A stretch of DNA of 64,000 nt from Halalkalicoccus sp. CG83 (GTDB lineage: Archaea > Halobacteriota > Halobacteria > Halobacteriales > Halalkalicoccaceae), in contig NZ_JAZDDH010000001.1 of the NCBI RefSeq assembly GCF_037081715.1, forward strand, positions 372,001-436,000, in the 5' to 3' direction. The position numbers and the translations under genes were made by a program. A model generated the notes under the pieces. That model was not told the origin of the DNA. It did not search any database and worked only from the letters and a program-made list of their open reading frames with translations. This document shows, one piece after another, positions 9,030 to 17,720 of the stretch; within the stretch, counting starts at the first letter, position 1, and each line of letters opens with the position of its first letter.

Positions 9030-9587
9030 TCACTCCTTGTCGGCCCTATCGAGTACGTGGACCTCGCCGTCGCGGACGTCGACCCTGACCAGGTGGCGGA
9101 CGGGCACCGGCAGGTCGTCCTCCGCTCCCCGCCGGATCACGACGACCACCTCGGTCGGCTCCGCGCCGAGTCCGACCAATGCGTCGTGCAGCGCCTCGAG
9201 CGTCCCGCCGGTCGAGAACACGTCGTCGAGCAACAGGACGCGCTCTCCGGGTTCGACTCCGTTGATGTAGAGTTCGTCCTCGGAGTAGCCGGTCTCCTGG
9301 TGGACCGCGACCTCGTCGTCGAACCCGTAGGAGCGCTTTCTCGCGACGCTGAACGGCACGTCGGTCTCGAGAGAGACGGCCGTCGCGTGGTGGATCCCCA
9401 TCGCCTCGGCGGTGAGGATCCGATCGACGTCCTCGAGGTTCGCCACCCGCTCGACGCCGGCGGCGATCTCGCGCAGCAGGGGGGCCTCGACGCTCGGGAT
9501 CCCGTCGGTCACGGGGTGGACGAAGTAGTCGTACTCCCCTCGGCTGACGACCGGCGCCTCGCGCAACGACTCGACGAGCCGATCCAT
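9030..9587 (-). CDS. HGPRTase-like purine phosphoribosyltransferase
   Basis: 185 residues from the ATG at 9587 (MDRLVESLREAPVV). The PRPP-binding loop VLLLDDVFSTGG is clear, and the EAMGIHHA and VARKRSYGFDDE stretches match the haloarchaeal HGPRTase-like proteins of the adenine/hypoxanthine family. The reaction is transfer of ribose-5-phosphate from PRPP to a purine base; the exact base is not settled for this subfamily. The frame is open further upstream, but that part is Arg-rich and unlike the family. It is convergent with ftsY. Confidence 0.85.
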   Translation of the reverse strand: MDRLVESLREAPVVSRGEYDYFVHPVTDGIPSVEAPLLREIAAGVERVANLEDVDRILTAEAMGIHHATAVSLETDVPFSVARKRSYGFDDEVAVHQETGYSEDELYINGVEPGERVLLLDDVFSTGGTLEALHDALVGLGAEPTEVVVVIRRGAEDDLPVPVRHLVRVDVRDGEVHVLDRADKE

Positions 9588-10037
9588 ACCGCCCCACCGG
9601 GAACCGACGGCAAAAGCCTGCCGGCCCCGATCCTCGGACCGGCGAGTCCTCCCCGCCGGCAGAGCAATCACGCCACGTACCGGCAACGATCGCCTCTTAT
9701 CGCGTCGACAGCGACGCTGGACGAGCGAGAACGTCGCTACACCCTCGGATTCGGGATAGAGGCGTCGTCGGTAGGGGCAGCGATTGCCGACGATTCCAAG
9801 CGTCGACACGCTTCGCCTCGAAGAGGACGGCTATACGTCTCCGGCCTCACCCGTACTATGAGTGGCGTGACCAGATACCAATGGTCCGCACGGTGAGATC
9901 ATGATTCGTTCTGACAACGGCGAGAGGCGACTAGAGGGGCGCGGAATCGATACGGGGCGGCGCGAAGCGACTGGCGTTCGCGTGAACTGTCATAAACCAT
10001 CGGCTCGTCCGGCTTACGGCGACCGGGGGTGGCCGCC
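9588..10037. other. Intergenic region before the reductase operon
   Basis: No gene of support is seen. A 12-codon open frame at 9858 is too short to claim. A TATA-like TGTCATAAACC (about 9988-9998) lies roughly 40 bases before the upstream ORF at 10038 and is the best promoter candidate for the reductase operon. The region also holds the first copy of the duplicated initiation segment. Confidence 0.45.
9988..9998 (+). promoter_or_regulatory. Candidate TATA box of the sulfite/nitrite reductase operon
   Basis: TGTCATAAACC is the only TATA-like element between the divergent genes. A start of transcription about 25 bases later would leave a short leader carrying GGGGGTGG in front of the upstream ORF at 10038. 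Confidence 0.35.
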
Positions 10038-10102
10038 ATGAACGACGACGGACAGTCGGTCCGTCCGGCTCGCGGCGACCACACGAGGTGGTCGCCGTGA
10101 AC
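10006..10102 (+). repeat. Imperfect duplication of the reductase initiation region
   Basis: 10006-10043 and 10062-10102 are near copies: CGTCCGGCT, then a CGGCGACC core, a G-rich Shine-Dalgarno tract (GGGGGTGG or CGAGGTGG), then CGCC and a start codon followed by AAC (ATGAAC or GTGAAC). A 3-base insertion and a few substitutions separate them. The first copy starts the 20-codon ORF, the second starts the reductase. Confidence 0.75.
10038..10100 (+). CDS. 20-residue upstream ORF (candidate leader peptide)
   Basis: ATG at 10038, preceded by GGGGGTGG at a good ribosome-binding distance, encodes 20 residues rich in Arg, Asp and Pro. Its TGA overlaps the GTG start of the reductase as GTGA (10097-10100). 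The overlap and strong Shine-Dalgarno-like sequence suggest translational coupling or a leader role. Part of the ORF lies in a duplicated segment, so it may simply be an old start region that was copied. No cysteine-rich or attenuator-like pattern is seen. Confidence 0.4.
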   Translation: MNDDGQSVRPARGDHTRWSP

Positions 10103-11791
10103 ACGGTCGAACGGTGGAAGCAGGAACAACACCCCCTGGACGTCATCGACGACGTCTACGAGTACGCCGAGGAGGGCCTGTCGTTCGACGAGATCGAGCA
10201 ACGGGGAGGTGAGGGCGTCTGGGAGCGCATGAAGTGGACCGGCATGTACACCCACGGCCGCCAGCGGGGCTACCTGATGAAGCGCACGAAGGTCCCCGGT
10301 GGCTACCTGACGCCCGACCAGGCCGAGGTCATCGGCGAGGTCGCCGACGAGTTCGCCACCGCCCCCGAGGAGTACGGCGGAAGCGAGCAGAACGAGCTAT
10401 GGGGCGACGCCTTCCTCGACATCACGACCCGCCAGGACATCCAGATGCACTGGATCGAGATCGAGGACGTCCCCGAGGTCTGGGAGCGCTACGACGAGGT
10501 CGGACTGACGACGGTCCAGGGCTGTGGCGACGGCGCTCGGAACGTGCTCGGCTGTCCGGCCGCCGGACTCGACGATCACGAGTGCTTCGACGCCCAGCCG
10601 GTGATCGACGCGGTCTCGGAGTTCTTCACGGGCAACCGCGAGTACGCGAACCTGCCCCGGAAGTTCAAGATGACGATCACGGGCTGCAGCCAGGACTGCG
10701 CGCAGTCCCAGATCAACGACGTCGGGCTCGTCCCCGCGAAGCGGGAGATCGGCGGCGAACCCCACTACGGCTTTCACGCTCGCGTCGGCGGCGGGCTCTC
10801 GGACGGACCGCGGATGGCCTCGCCGCTCGACGTCTTCGTCCGCCCGGAGGACGCAGTCGAGTTCTGCCGGGCGGTCGCCCAGACGTTCAAGGAGCTCGGC
10901 GACCGGCACAACCGCGGCGTCTGTCGGATGCGCTATCTCGTTCAGCAGCTCGGACCGGAGAAGTTCGAGGAGGCCGTCCGTGACCGCTGTTCGGTCGACC
11001 TTCGATCGCGAGGCCGGGACCTCACCGAGGGCTACGCCGGCGATCACGTCGGCGTCCACGACCAGCGCGAGGACGGTCTCAAGTACGTCGGCTTCAACGT
11101 GATCGCGGGTCGGATGGGCGGCGACGAGTTCGTCGAGGCGGCCCGTGCGGCCCGCGAGTACGGCACCGAGGAGAGCTCGATCCGGCTGGCGACGGATCAG
11201 AACTTCCTGATCACCCACGTTCCCGAGGAGAACGTCGAGGATCTCCTGGCCGAACCGTTCGCCGCGGACTACCAGCCCGATCCCGGCCCGTTCTCGCGGG
11301 GCGCGGTCGGCTGCACCGGCTCCGAGTTCTGCAACTACGGCATCATCGAGACGAAGAACCGCGTCAAGCGGTGGGCCCGCGAGCTCGACGAGCGAATCGA
11401 GACGCCCGACGAGCTCGAGGTGGTGCGGATGCACATGAGCGGCTGTTCGGCCTCGTGTGCCCAGCCCCAGATCGCGGACATCGGTTTCCGCGGCGAGACC
11501 GTGAAGATCGAGACCGAGGGCAACGCCGACGACGACATCGTCGAGGGAATGGACTTCGGCCTCGGGGGCAGCCTCGGGAGCGACAACGACTTCCTCGACT
11601 GGGTGGAGACGGCCGTCCCGGCCGAGTCGGTCATCCCGGCGCTCGAACAGCTCTTTTCGGCCTACGCCGAGGAACGCCGCGAGGGAGAGCGCTTCTACGA
11701 GTGGACGCGGCGGGTCGAGAACGGCCGCCTGCGAACCGTGATGCAGGGAGCCGAGGCGAACGTCGCCGGAGGTGTCGCCGCCGATGACTGA
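10097..11791 (+). CDS. Siroheme sulfite/nitrite reductase (ferredoxin type)
   Basis: 564 residues from the GTG at 10097, which has GAGGTG just upstream; an in-frame GTG at 10088 would add three residues. Two nitrite/sulfite reductase half-domains repeat in the chain. The N-terminal half shows GCGDGARNVLGCP and TGCSQDCAQSQIND. The cluster and siroheme ligands are C406-x5-C412 (CTGSEFC) and C450-x3-C454 (CSASC). The reaction is the six-electron reduction of sulfite to sulfide or nitrite to ammonia; sequence alone does not decide which. It overlaps the next gene, an F420-dehydrogenase-type flavoprotein, which suggests F420H2 as the electron source. Confidence 0.85.
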   Translation: MNTVERWKQEQHPLDVIDDVYEYAEEGLSFDEIEQRGGEGVWERMKWTGMYTHGRQRGYLMKRTKVPGGYLTPDQAEVIGEVADEFATAPEEYGGSEQNELWGDAFLDITTRQDIQMHWIEIEDVPEVWERYDEVGLTTVQGCGDGARNVLGCPAAGLDDHECFDAQPVIDAVSEFFTGNREYANLPRKFKMTITGCSQDCAQSQINDVGLVPAKREIGGEPHYGFHARVGGGLSDGPRMASPLDVFVRPEDAVEFCRAVAQTFKELGDRHNRGVCRMRYLVQQLGPEKFEEAVRDRCSVDLRSRGRDLTEGYAGDHVGVHDQREDGLKYVGFNVIAGRMGGDEFVEAARAAREYGTEESSIRLATDQNFLITHVPEENVEDLLAEPFAADYQPDPGPFSRGAVGCTGSEFCNYGIIETKNRVKRWARELDERIETPDELEVVRMHMSGCSASCAQPQIADIGFRGETVKIETEGNADDDIVEGMDFGLGGSLGSDNDFLDWVETAVPAESVIPALEQLFSAYAEERREGERFYEWTRRVENGRLRTVMQGAEANVAGGVAADD

Positions 11792-13388
11792 GCGCGATCG
11801 CGGCCCGTTCCCGCGCGTGCCGGACGGCGGCGATGACGGCGACGGAGCGAGCGTCCCGCCCACGAGCGGGGCGCGCGATCCCGCCGGCACCGATCCCGAC
11901 GCGAAGCCGATCCGCTATCGACGGGCTGGTGCCGAGGAGGAAGCGAACACCGAAACCGAGGCCGCCGGCGACGACTGCGGCTGTGGAAGCTGCGGCTGCA
12001 GGGAGGGAAGCGGGGAATCGAGAGTCGCCGCCGACGGCAGCGGCGGTGCGGTCAACGTCAGTCCTGATGGAAGCCTCGGCGACGTGCAGTTCACGGAGCC
12101 GGCGGCCGAGGGCACGAGCCAGGACCTCGCGGACGATCCGGCCGAGCGCGTCGGCGTCCCTGAAGGCGTCGATCTCGATACTCCGACGTACTCGATCCGG
12201 AGCGAGATGAACGACATCGAAACGCCGGACGAGAAGACCTGGTTCATGGAGCTCGACGCGGCGGTGATCGACGACGGTCGTTGCATCCAGTGTGGCACCT
12301 GCGTCGCGGCCTGTCCCTCCGACTCGATCGGGATCGGCGACGACGACCTGCCCGAACTGGTGAAGATGTGCACCGGCTGCTCGCTCTGCTGGGACTTCTG
12401 CCCGCGCGGCGGACTGCGATACGAGCGCCAGTGGAAGATCACCGGCGGCGAGGACAACGTCAAGGGTGCGGGCGACCCCATCACGGAGTTCTCCGCCAAA
12501 GTGAACGAGGAGTGGCGCGAGGGCGCCCAGGACGGGGGCGTCGTCACGAGCGTGCTCTCGCACCTGCTCGAGTCCGGCGAGATCGACGGCGCGTTGATCG
12601 CCACCGAGAGCGACGACGAGCCCTGGAAGGCCGAGAGCTTCCTCGCTACCAGCCACGAGGACCTCGTCGCGAACGCGGGCAGCTTCTACAACCAGACGAT
12701 GGCGCTCGGCAACCTCGACCTCGATAAATGGGAGCACAAGCTCCCGGACAAACCGCCGGAGGAGATCAGCCTCGCGATGGTGGGGACGCCCTGCGAGATC
12801 GAGGGAATCCGCGCGATACAGGACTTCGAGTGGGAGTACGGCTCCCAGGAGGAGGGCGTCCGAGCGATCGACTACACGATCGCGCTGATGTGTACGAAGA
12901 ACTTCAACTACCGGCGGCTGATCGGCGAGCAGCTCGAGGAGAAACGCGGGATCACGCCCGACGAGATCGGGAAGATGGACGTCCTCCACGGGGACATGAT
13001 GGTCTACGGCCACGACGGCGAACTCCTCGTCGAGGAGGACGTGAAGAACTTCCACGACGCGACGCTGAAGGGCTGTGACGAGTGTGCCGACTTCACGGGC
13101 TACTGTGCCGACCTCACCGTCGGCTCGGTGGGCTCGAGCGACGAGTACTCGAGCGTCATCGTCCGTACCGATCGCGGGATGGAGGCCTGGGAGCTGACGG
13201 CGCCCGACCTCGATTATCACGACCTGGAGGACCGAAGCGCGGTCGGCAAGCTCCAGAGCTGGGACAAGAAGAAGGCGTTCGAGTCGCTCGAACGGCCGTT
13301 CGACCCCGACGCGCCGCGGTTCATCGAGTACACGGAGCACGCCGAGAACTACGGGACGACGCTCAACCCCCACGAGAGCGACCACTGA
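11784..13388 (+). CDS. F420-dehydrogenase/hydrogenase beta-type flavoprotein with two 4Fe-4S clusters
   Basis: 534 residues. The ATG at 11784 sits 8 bases inside the reductase gene and follows GGAGGTG. Residues 1-150 are acidic and disordered, with an unusual CGCGSCGC cluster (C65, C67, C70, C72). A two-cluster ferredoxin domain follows: CIQCGTCVAACP and CTGCSLCWDFCP. The rest matches the FrhB/FpoF family N and C domains, with GGVVTSVLSHLLE, VGTPCEIEGIRAIQ, ALMCTKNFNY and GCDECADFTGYCADLTVG. Such proteins oxidise F420H2 with FAD and pass electrons to Fe-S clusters. Fusion of this module to a siroheme reductase is known in methanogen Fsr; here the two parts are separate, overlapping genes. Confidence 0.85.
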   Translation: MTERDRGPFPRVPDGGDDGDGASVPPTSGARDPAGTDPDAKPIRYRRAGAEEEANTETEAAGDDCGCGSCGCREGSGESRVAADGSGGAVNVSPDGSLGDVQFTEPAAEGTSQDLADDPAERVGVPEGVDLDTPTYSIRSEMNDIETPDEKTWFMELDAAVIDDGRCIQCGTCVAACPSDSIGIGDDDLPELVKMCTGCSLCWDFCPRGGLRYERQWKITGGEDNVKGAGDPITEFSAKVNEEWREGAQDGGVVTSVLSHLLESGEIDGALIATESDDEPWKAESFLATSHEDLVANAGSFYNQTMALGNLDLDKWEHKLPDKPPEEISLAMVGTPCEIEGIRAIQDFEWEYGSQEEGVRAIDYTIALMCTKNFNYRRLIGEQLEEKRGITPDEIGKMDVLHGDMMVYGHDGELLVEEDVKNFHDATLKGCDECADFTGYCADLTVGSVGSSDEYSSVIVRTDRGMEAWELTAPDLDYHDLEDRSAVGKLQSWDKKKAFESLERPFDPDAPRFIEYTEHAENYGTTLNPHESDH

Positions 13389-13405
13389 ACGGGACCGGAG
13401 CCGCG

Positions 13406-13436
13406 CCGGACGTGGCCGGTCAGGCCACGGGTCCGG
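13406..13436. terminator. Strong hairpin between convergent genes
   Basis: CCGGAC GTGGCC pairs with GGCCAC GTCCGG around a GGTCA loop and a 2-base bulge. It lies just after the flavoprotein stop and runs into the last codons of the convergent HAD gene. No T run follows, so its role as a terminator is only possible. Confidence 0.3.
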
Positions 13437-14151
13437 AACCGAGCCGCTCCGCGAGGTCCACGACGTCATCGGCCACGACGTCGTACGCCGACTCGTCGGG
13501 TCGCTCGACCTCGTCGGCCCGTTCCGGGCCCCACTCCAGGGGTCGATGAACGTACGCGGTCCGGAGCCCCGCCTCGCGGCTCGCGTCGAGATCCCGCTCG
13601 TGGGCCGCGACCATCGCGACCTCCTCGGGCCGGAGGTCGAGCAGGTCGACGGCGGTCAGGTAGGCCTCCTCGTCCGGCTTGTAGTGGCCCGAGAGCTCGG
13701 CCGAGAGGATCAGATCCCACGGAATGCCGGCGCGCTTGGCCATGTTCGTGAGGAGTCGCACGTGGCCGTTCGACAGCGGAGCGACGAGGAAGTCCGACCG
13801 GAGTCGATTGAGGCCGGGGACGGCGTCGGGCCAGGGATCGAGTCGGTGCCAGACGCGATTGAGGTGCTCCGTCTCCTCGGCGGTCATTTCGTCCACGTCG
13901 AAGCGATCGAGGAGGCATTCGAGCGATTCGCGGTGGAGGGCGTCGAGGTTTCGCCAGGGGATCTCCCCCCGTCGGACGCGGGCCAGCGAGGGCTGGTACT
14001 CCTCGCGCCAGGCGTCGGCGAACGCCGCCCAGTCGACGTCCAGTTCCTTGGCCTCGCCGAGCGTCCGGCCGTCGCGGACGACCCCGCTGCGCCAGTCTAC
14101 GACCGTGCCGAACACGTCGAACACGAGTGCGTCCACGTCCGGGAGCGTCAT
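13420..14151 (-). CDS. HAD hydrolase, haloacid dehalogenase type II
   Basis: 243 residues. Motif I is DVFGTVVDWR (nucleophile Asp in DALVFDVFGT), motif II is PLSNGH, motif III contains HYKPDEEAY, and the motif IV region reads MVAAHERDLDAS. These match L-2-haloacid dehalogenase type II. The substrate in this organism is unknown; phosphoglycolate-type activity cannot be excluded. ATG at 14151 fits the family start (MTLPDVDALVFDVFGT). A perfect 14-base palindrome lies 8 bases upstream. Confidence 0.85.
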   Translation of the reverse strand: MTLPDVDALVFDVFGTVVDWRSGVVRDGRTLGEAKELDVDWAAFADAWREEYQPSLARVRRGEIPWRNLDALHRESLECLLDRFDVDEMTAEETEHLNRVWHRLDPWPDAVPGLNRLRSDFLVAPLSNGHVRLLTNMAKRAGIPWDLILSAELSGHYKPDEEAYLTAVDLLDLRPEEVAMVAAHERDLDASREAGLRTAYVHRPLEWGPERADEVERPDESAYDVVADDVVDLAERLGSGPVA

Positions 14152-14474
14152 TCGGACTCACCCGGCGCCGGGTCGATCCGTTCTGTGACATCGTTTCGCG
14201 GTTCGTTCGTCGGGGTCTCGGGTCGGAACACACCGACCAGTGACCGCGGGTGATCTTCAGGTTACGGCTCGCGGTCATTCGGTGATCGAGGCTCGCGAGT
14301 GGTCGGTGATTCGCGACCGGCTGCTCGCCGATTCGTCTACACGACGGTCGATCGAATGCCGTCGAGGACGTCGATTCCACCCCCTCCCCGGCTACTCGGA
14401 GCGACACCCGTCGCCCTTGTCCGGGAACGCTAGGCGACCGGTACGCATACCGTATCCGGTGTGCCGTTCCGACG
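14152..14474. other. Intergenic region
   Basis: No gene recognised. A perfect palindrome ACCCGGCGCCGGGT (14160-14173) lies just upstream of the HAD gene start. Several GGTGAT copies with variable spacing occur at about 14247-14312. Small open frames here have no family resemblance. Confidence 0.5.
14160..14173. repeat. 14-base perfect palindrome upstream of the HAD gene
   Basis: ACCCGGC followed by GCCGGGT. It is placed 8 bases before the HAD start codon on the minus strand, where a repressor or RNA structure could hide the ribosome site. In GC-rich DNA such palindromes also occur by chance. Confidence 0.5.
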
Positions 14475-15053
14475 CTACGTCCGGTCGAAGACGACCGCGT
14501 AGTGGTGCGGCGAGACCGAGGTCGTTTCGCGGGCCTGGAACCCCGCGGGCTCGACGGCTGCGATCGTCTCCTCGGGCGTCAGCCGCAGCTCCTCGGGCGG
14601 ACCGCGTGGCTCGTCGAGCACGGGCGTCTCCGACGGCGGCGCGTCGATCCAGTTGATCACGACGAATCGGCCGTCCGGATCCAGTACCGCTGTGACGGCC
14701 TCCGCGAACGCCGTCTTCTCGGGGATCCCGTGGAGGGTGTTCGCGAGCAGGGCACACTCGACGCGTTCGGGGAGGAGGTCGGGAAGCGCCATCGCGTCGC
14801 CTTCGATGGTGGTGACGGGACGTTCGACCCGGTCCTCGAGCGCGGCGAGCAGCTCCCCGTCGAGGTCGAGCGCGTAGATCGGTCCCTCGATCAGTTCGGC
14901 GGCGGGGGCGGTGAAGTGGCCGTCGCCACAGCAGACGTCGACGAGCGACCCACACTCCCCGAGTCCGAGCCCCTCGAGGGCGTCTCGTGGATCGGGCCAC
15001 AGTGCCTCCCACCAGTCGCGGTCGGGCTGTGCGGTGTTGCGAAACTCGGTCAT
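14475..15053 (-). CDS. SAM-dependent methyltransferase (class I)
   Basis: 192 residues with a Rossmann methyltransferase core. Motif I is [10 protein letters not shown], the acidic loop is [12 protein letters not shown], motif II is [11 protein letters not shown], and the post-motif strand is [11 protein letters not shown] followed by [10 protein letters not shown]. The substrate is unknown. The N-terminal [12 protein letters not shown] and the C-terminal [10 protein letters not shown] are typical of a haloarchaeal subfamily. It is divergent from srp54 with 56 bases between the starts. Confidence 0.82.
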   Translation of the reverse strand: MTEFRNTAQPDRDWWEALWPDPRDALEGLGLGECGSLVDVCCGDGHFTAPAAELIEGPIYALDLDGELLAALEDRVERPVTTIEGDAMALPDLLPERVECALLANTLHGIPEKTAFAEAVTAVLDPDGRFVVINWIDAPPSETPVLDEPRGPPEELRLTPEETIAAVEPAGFQARETTSVSPHHYAVVFDRT

Positions 15054-15109
15054 CGGCCACGAATCGAACGGACAAAGCCTTTAGCGCCTCGGTCGCGTAC
15101 GGCGAACAA

Positions 15110-16507
15110 ATGGTACTCGACGATCTCGGAAGCTCCCTCAGGGGAACCCTGGAGGAGCTCCGCGGGAAGTCACGGCTCACCGAGGAGGACGTCCAGGACG
15201 TCGTGAAACAGATCCAGCGATCGCTGCTCCAGGCCGACGTCGACGTCTCGCTGGTGATGGAGCTCTCCGACTCGATCAAGACTCGCGCGCTGGAGGAGGA
15301 GCCGCCGGCGGGCACGACGGCACGCGATCACGTCCTGCGAATCGTCTACGAGGAACTCGTCGCGCTCGTGGGCGACTCGACCGACCTGCCCCTCGAGGAA
15401 CAGACGATCATGCTCGCGGGGCTCCAGGGCTCCGGGAAGACGACGACGGCGGCGAAGATGGCGTGGTGGTTCTCGAAAAAGGGGCTCCGCCCCGCCGTGA
15501 TCCAGACCGACACCTTCCGTCCGGGCGCCTACGACCAGGCACGGGAGATGGCGGGCCGCGCGGAGGTCGACTTCTACGGCGATCCCGACGCCGAGGACCC
15601 CGTCGAGATCGCCCGTCGCGGGCTCGAGGAGACCGCCGACGCGGACGTCCACATCGTCGACACCGCGGGTCGACACGCCCTCGAGGACGATCTCATCGAG
15701 GAGATCGAGGCGATCGGGGACGTCGTCGATCCGGATCGCAACCTGCTGGTACTCGACGCCGCGATCGGCCAGGGCGCGAAGGAGCAGGCCCGACGCTTCG
15801 AGGAGTCGATCGGCATCGAGGGGGTCGTCATCACCAAGCTCGACGGGACCGCGAAGGGTGGCGGAGCCCTGACGGCGGTCAACGAGACCGACTCGACGGT
15901 CGCGTTCCTCGGCACCGGCGAGGAGATCGGCGACATCGAGCGCTTCGAGCCCAACGGCTTCATCTCCCGGCTGCTGGGTATGGGCGACCTGAAGCAGCTC
16001 GCCGAGCGCGTCGAACGGGCAATGACCGAGACGGGCGAGGAGGAGGACGACTGGGACCCCGAGAGCATGCTCGAGGGCCAGTTCACGCTCCACGACATGC
16101 GCCAGCAGATGAACGCGATGAACCGCATGGGTCCGCTGGACCAGATCATGGACATGATCCCCGGACTGGGCGGCGGGCTGATGGACCAGTTGCCCGACGA
16201 CGCGATGGACGTCACCCAGGACCGGATGCAGCGCTTCGAGTTCGTCATGGACTCGATGACCGACGCGGAGATGGAACACCCGCGCGCGATCGGCCAGAGC
16301 CAGATCGAACGGATCGCCCGCGGTTCGGGCACCGACGAGGAGATCGTCCGCGAGCTACTCCAGCAGCACAAGATGATGGAGCGGACGATCAAGCAGTTCC
16401 AGGGGATGGGCCAGGGCAACATGGACATGGAGCGCATGATGAAGCAAATGCAGAAGCAGGGCGGCGGCGAAGGCGGCCCCGGCATGGGCGGCGGCGGGCT
16501 GTTCTGA
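15110..16507 (+). CDS. srp54: Signal recognition particle GTPase SRP54
   Basis: 465 residues from the ATG at 15110 ([14 protein letters not shown]). The four-helix N domain is followed by the G domain: P-loop GLQGSGKTT at 104-112 (K110), then [18 protein letters not shown] and [10 protein letters not shown]. The C-terminal M domain (about 310-465) is rich in Met and binds 7S RNA and signal peptides. The end is a Gly/Met-rich tail. The frame is open further upstream but that part is not family sequence. It works with FtsY, also in this window. Confidence 0.96.
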   Translation: MVLDDLGSSLRGTLEELRGKSRLTEEDVQDVVKQIQRSLLQADVDVSLVMELSDSIKTRALEEEPPAGTTARDHVLRIVYEELVALVGDSTDLPLEEQTIMLAGLQGSGKTTTAAKMAWWFSKKGLRPAVIQTDTFRPGAYDQAREMAGRAEVDFYGDPDAEDPVEIARRGLEETADADVHIVDTAGRHALEDDLIEEIEAIGDVVDPDRNLLVLDAAIGQGAKEQARRFEESIGIEGVVITKLDGTAKGGGALTAVNETDSTVAFLGTGEEIGDIERFEPNGFISRLLGMGDLKQLAERVERAMTETGEEEDDWDPESMLEGQFTLHDMRQQMNAMNRMGPLDQIMDMIPGLGGGLMDQLPDDAMDVTQDRMQRFEFVMDSMTDAEMEHPRAIGQSQIERIARGSGTDEEIVRELLQQHKMMERTIKQFQGMGQGNMDMERMMKQMQKQGGGEGGPGMGGGGLF

Positions 16508-16508
16508 G

Positions 16509-17720
16509 GTGGCGACGCGACTCGGCCGGCTCGACCGGTTCGTCCGGTTCGACGCGCTCGTCGTCACCGCGGCGATCTGGTTTCTCGCGAAACTGCTCCG
16601 ATACGCGTTTCCTCCGCTGTTCGAGCCGCTGCGGGCGACCTACGGCGTCTCGAACGCCGCCATCGGAAGCGCCTTCACCGGGTTCATGCTCGTCTACGCC
16701 GCGATGCAGTTCCCCAGTGGCGTGCTCGCCGACCGCTTCGGCTCGGTTCGGGTGATCGTCGCGGGCGCACTCGTCGCCGCAGGCGGCGCGCTCGCGCTGA
16801 TCGTCGAGGCCTCCTTTCCCGTGCTGGTCTTGGCGATGCTCGTGATCGGCGCGGGCACCGGCGCACACAAGACCGTCGCCGTGCGCCTGCTCTCGGGGAT
16901 CTATCCCGCCCGGACGGGCCGGGCGCTCGGCGCGCTCGATACGTTCGGCACGTTCGGCGGCGTCGTCGCGCCGATCGCCGTCGTCGCCTTCGTCGGAACG
17001 AGAGTCGGTTGGCGAGGGTTCTTTCTCGCGGCCGGCCTCGTCGGCATCGCGCTCGTGGGGCTGTTCGTCCGGTGGGTACCGCGGCGGGTCCCCGACGGTC
17101 GGTCCGGCGCCGACGATGGCTCGTCCCCGGCCGAAACTCGCGAGTATCTCGCGCCCTTCCGCGACCGGCGCTTCGCCCTGTTCGTCCTCGTGACCGTCGC
17201 CTTCTCCTTCGCCTACAACGGCGTCGTCGCCTTCCTGCCGCTCTACCTGGTCGAGGAGGCGGGACTCTCGGGCGCGGTCGCCGGTCTGCTCTACAGCGCG
17301 CTGTTCGCCGCGAGCCTCGTCCAGCTGGCGACCGGGGAGCTGAGCGATCACGTCGGTCGGCTCCCCGTACTCGCCGCGAGCGTCGTCCTCGGGCTGGTCG
17401 GGGCCGTGCTGCTCGCGTCGTCCTCCTCCCCGGTCGCACTCGGAGTCGCCGTCGTCGTCTTCGGACTGGGGTATCACGGCTTTCGACCCGTCCGGGGGGC
17501 GTATCTGGTGGCGATCATCCCCGAGGCGGTCGTCGGCGGCACCCTCGGTAGCGTACGGACGGTCCACATGGCAGCCGGGGCGCTCGCGCCCGCGGCCGTC
17601 GGACTGCTCGCCGATCTCGCCGGCTTCCGCGTCGCCTTCGGAACGCTCGCGGGCTCGGTCGGGGCGTCGCTCCTCTGTACCGTCGTGCTGATCGTCTCAC
17701 ATCGACACGACGATCAGTGA
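16509..17720 (+). CDS. MFS transporter
   Basis: 403 residues with about 12 hydrophobic helices. The N-terminal half shows the MFS loop 2-3 pattern [14 protein letters not shown], and the second half repeats it as [14 protein letters not shown]. The GTG start follows the srp54 stop by one base, so it is likely co-transcribed. Substrate cannot be predicted. The 3' end overlaps the end of the convergent yjbQ remnant by a few bases. Confidence 0.85.
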   Translation: MATRLGRLDRFVRFDALVVTAAIWFLAKLLRYAFPPLFEPLRATYGVSNAAIGSAFTGFMLVYAAMQFPSGVLADRFGSVRVIVAGALVAAGGALALIVEASFPVLVLAMLVIGAGTGAHKTVAVRLLSGIYPARTGRALGALDTFGTFGGVVAPIAVVAFVGTRVGWRGFFLAAGLVGIALVGLFVRWVPRRVPDGRSGADDGSSPAETREYLAPFRDRRFALFVLVTVAFSFAYNGVVAFLPLYLVEEAGLSGAVAGLLYSALFAASLVQLATGELSDHVGRLPVLAASVVLGLVGAVLLASSSSPVALGVAVVVFGLGYHGFRPVRGAYLVAIIPEAVVGGTLGSVRTVHMAAGALAPAAVGLLADLAGFRVAFGTLAGSVGASLLCTVVLIVSHRHDDQ

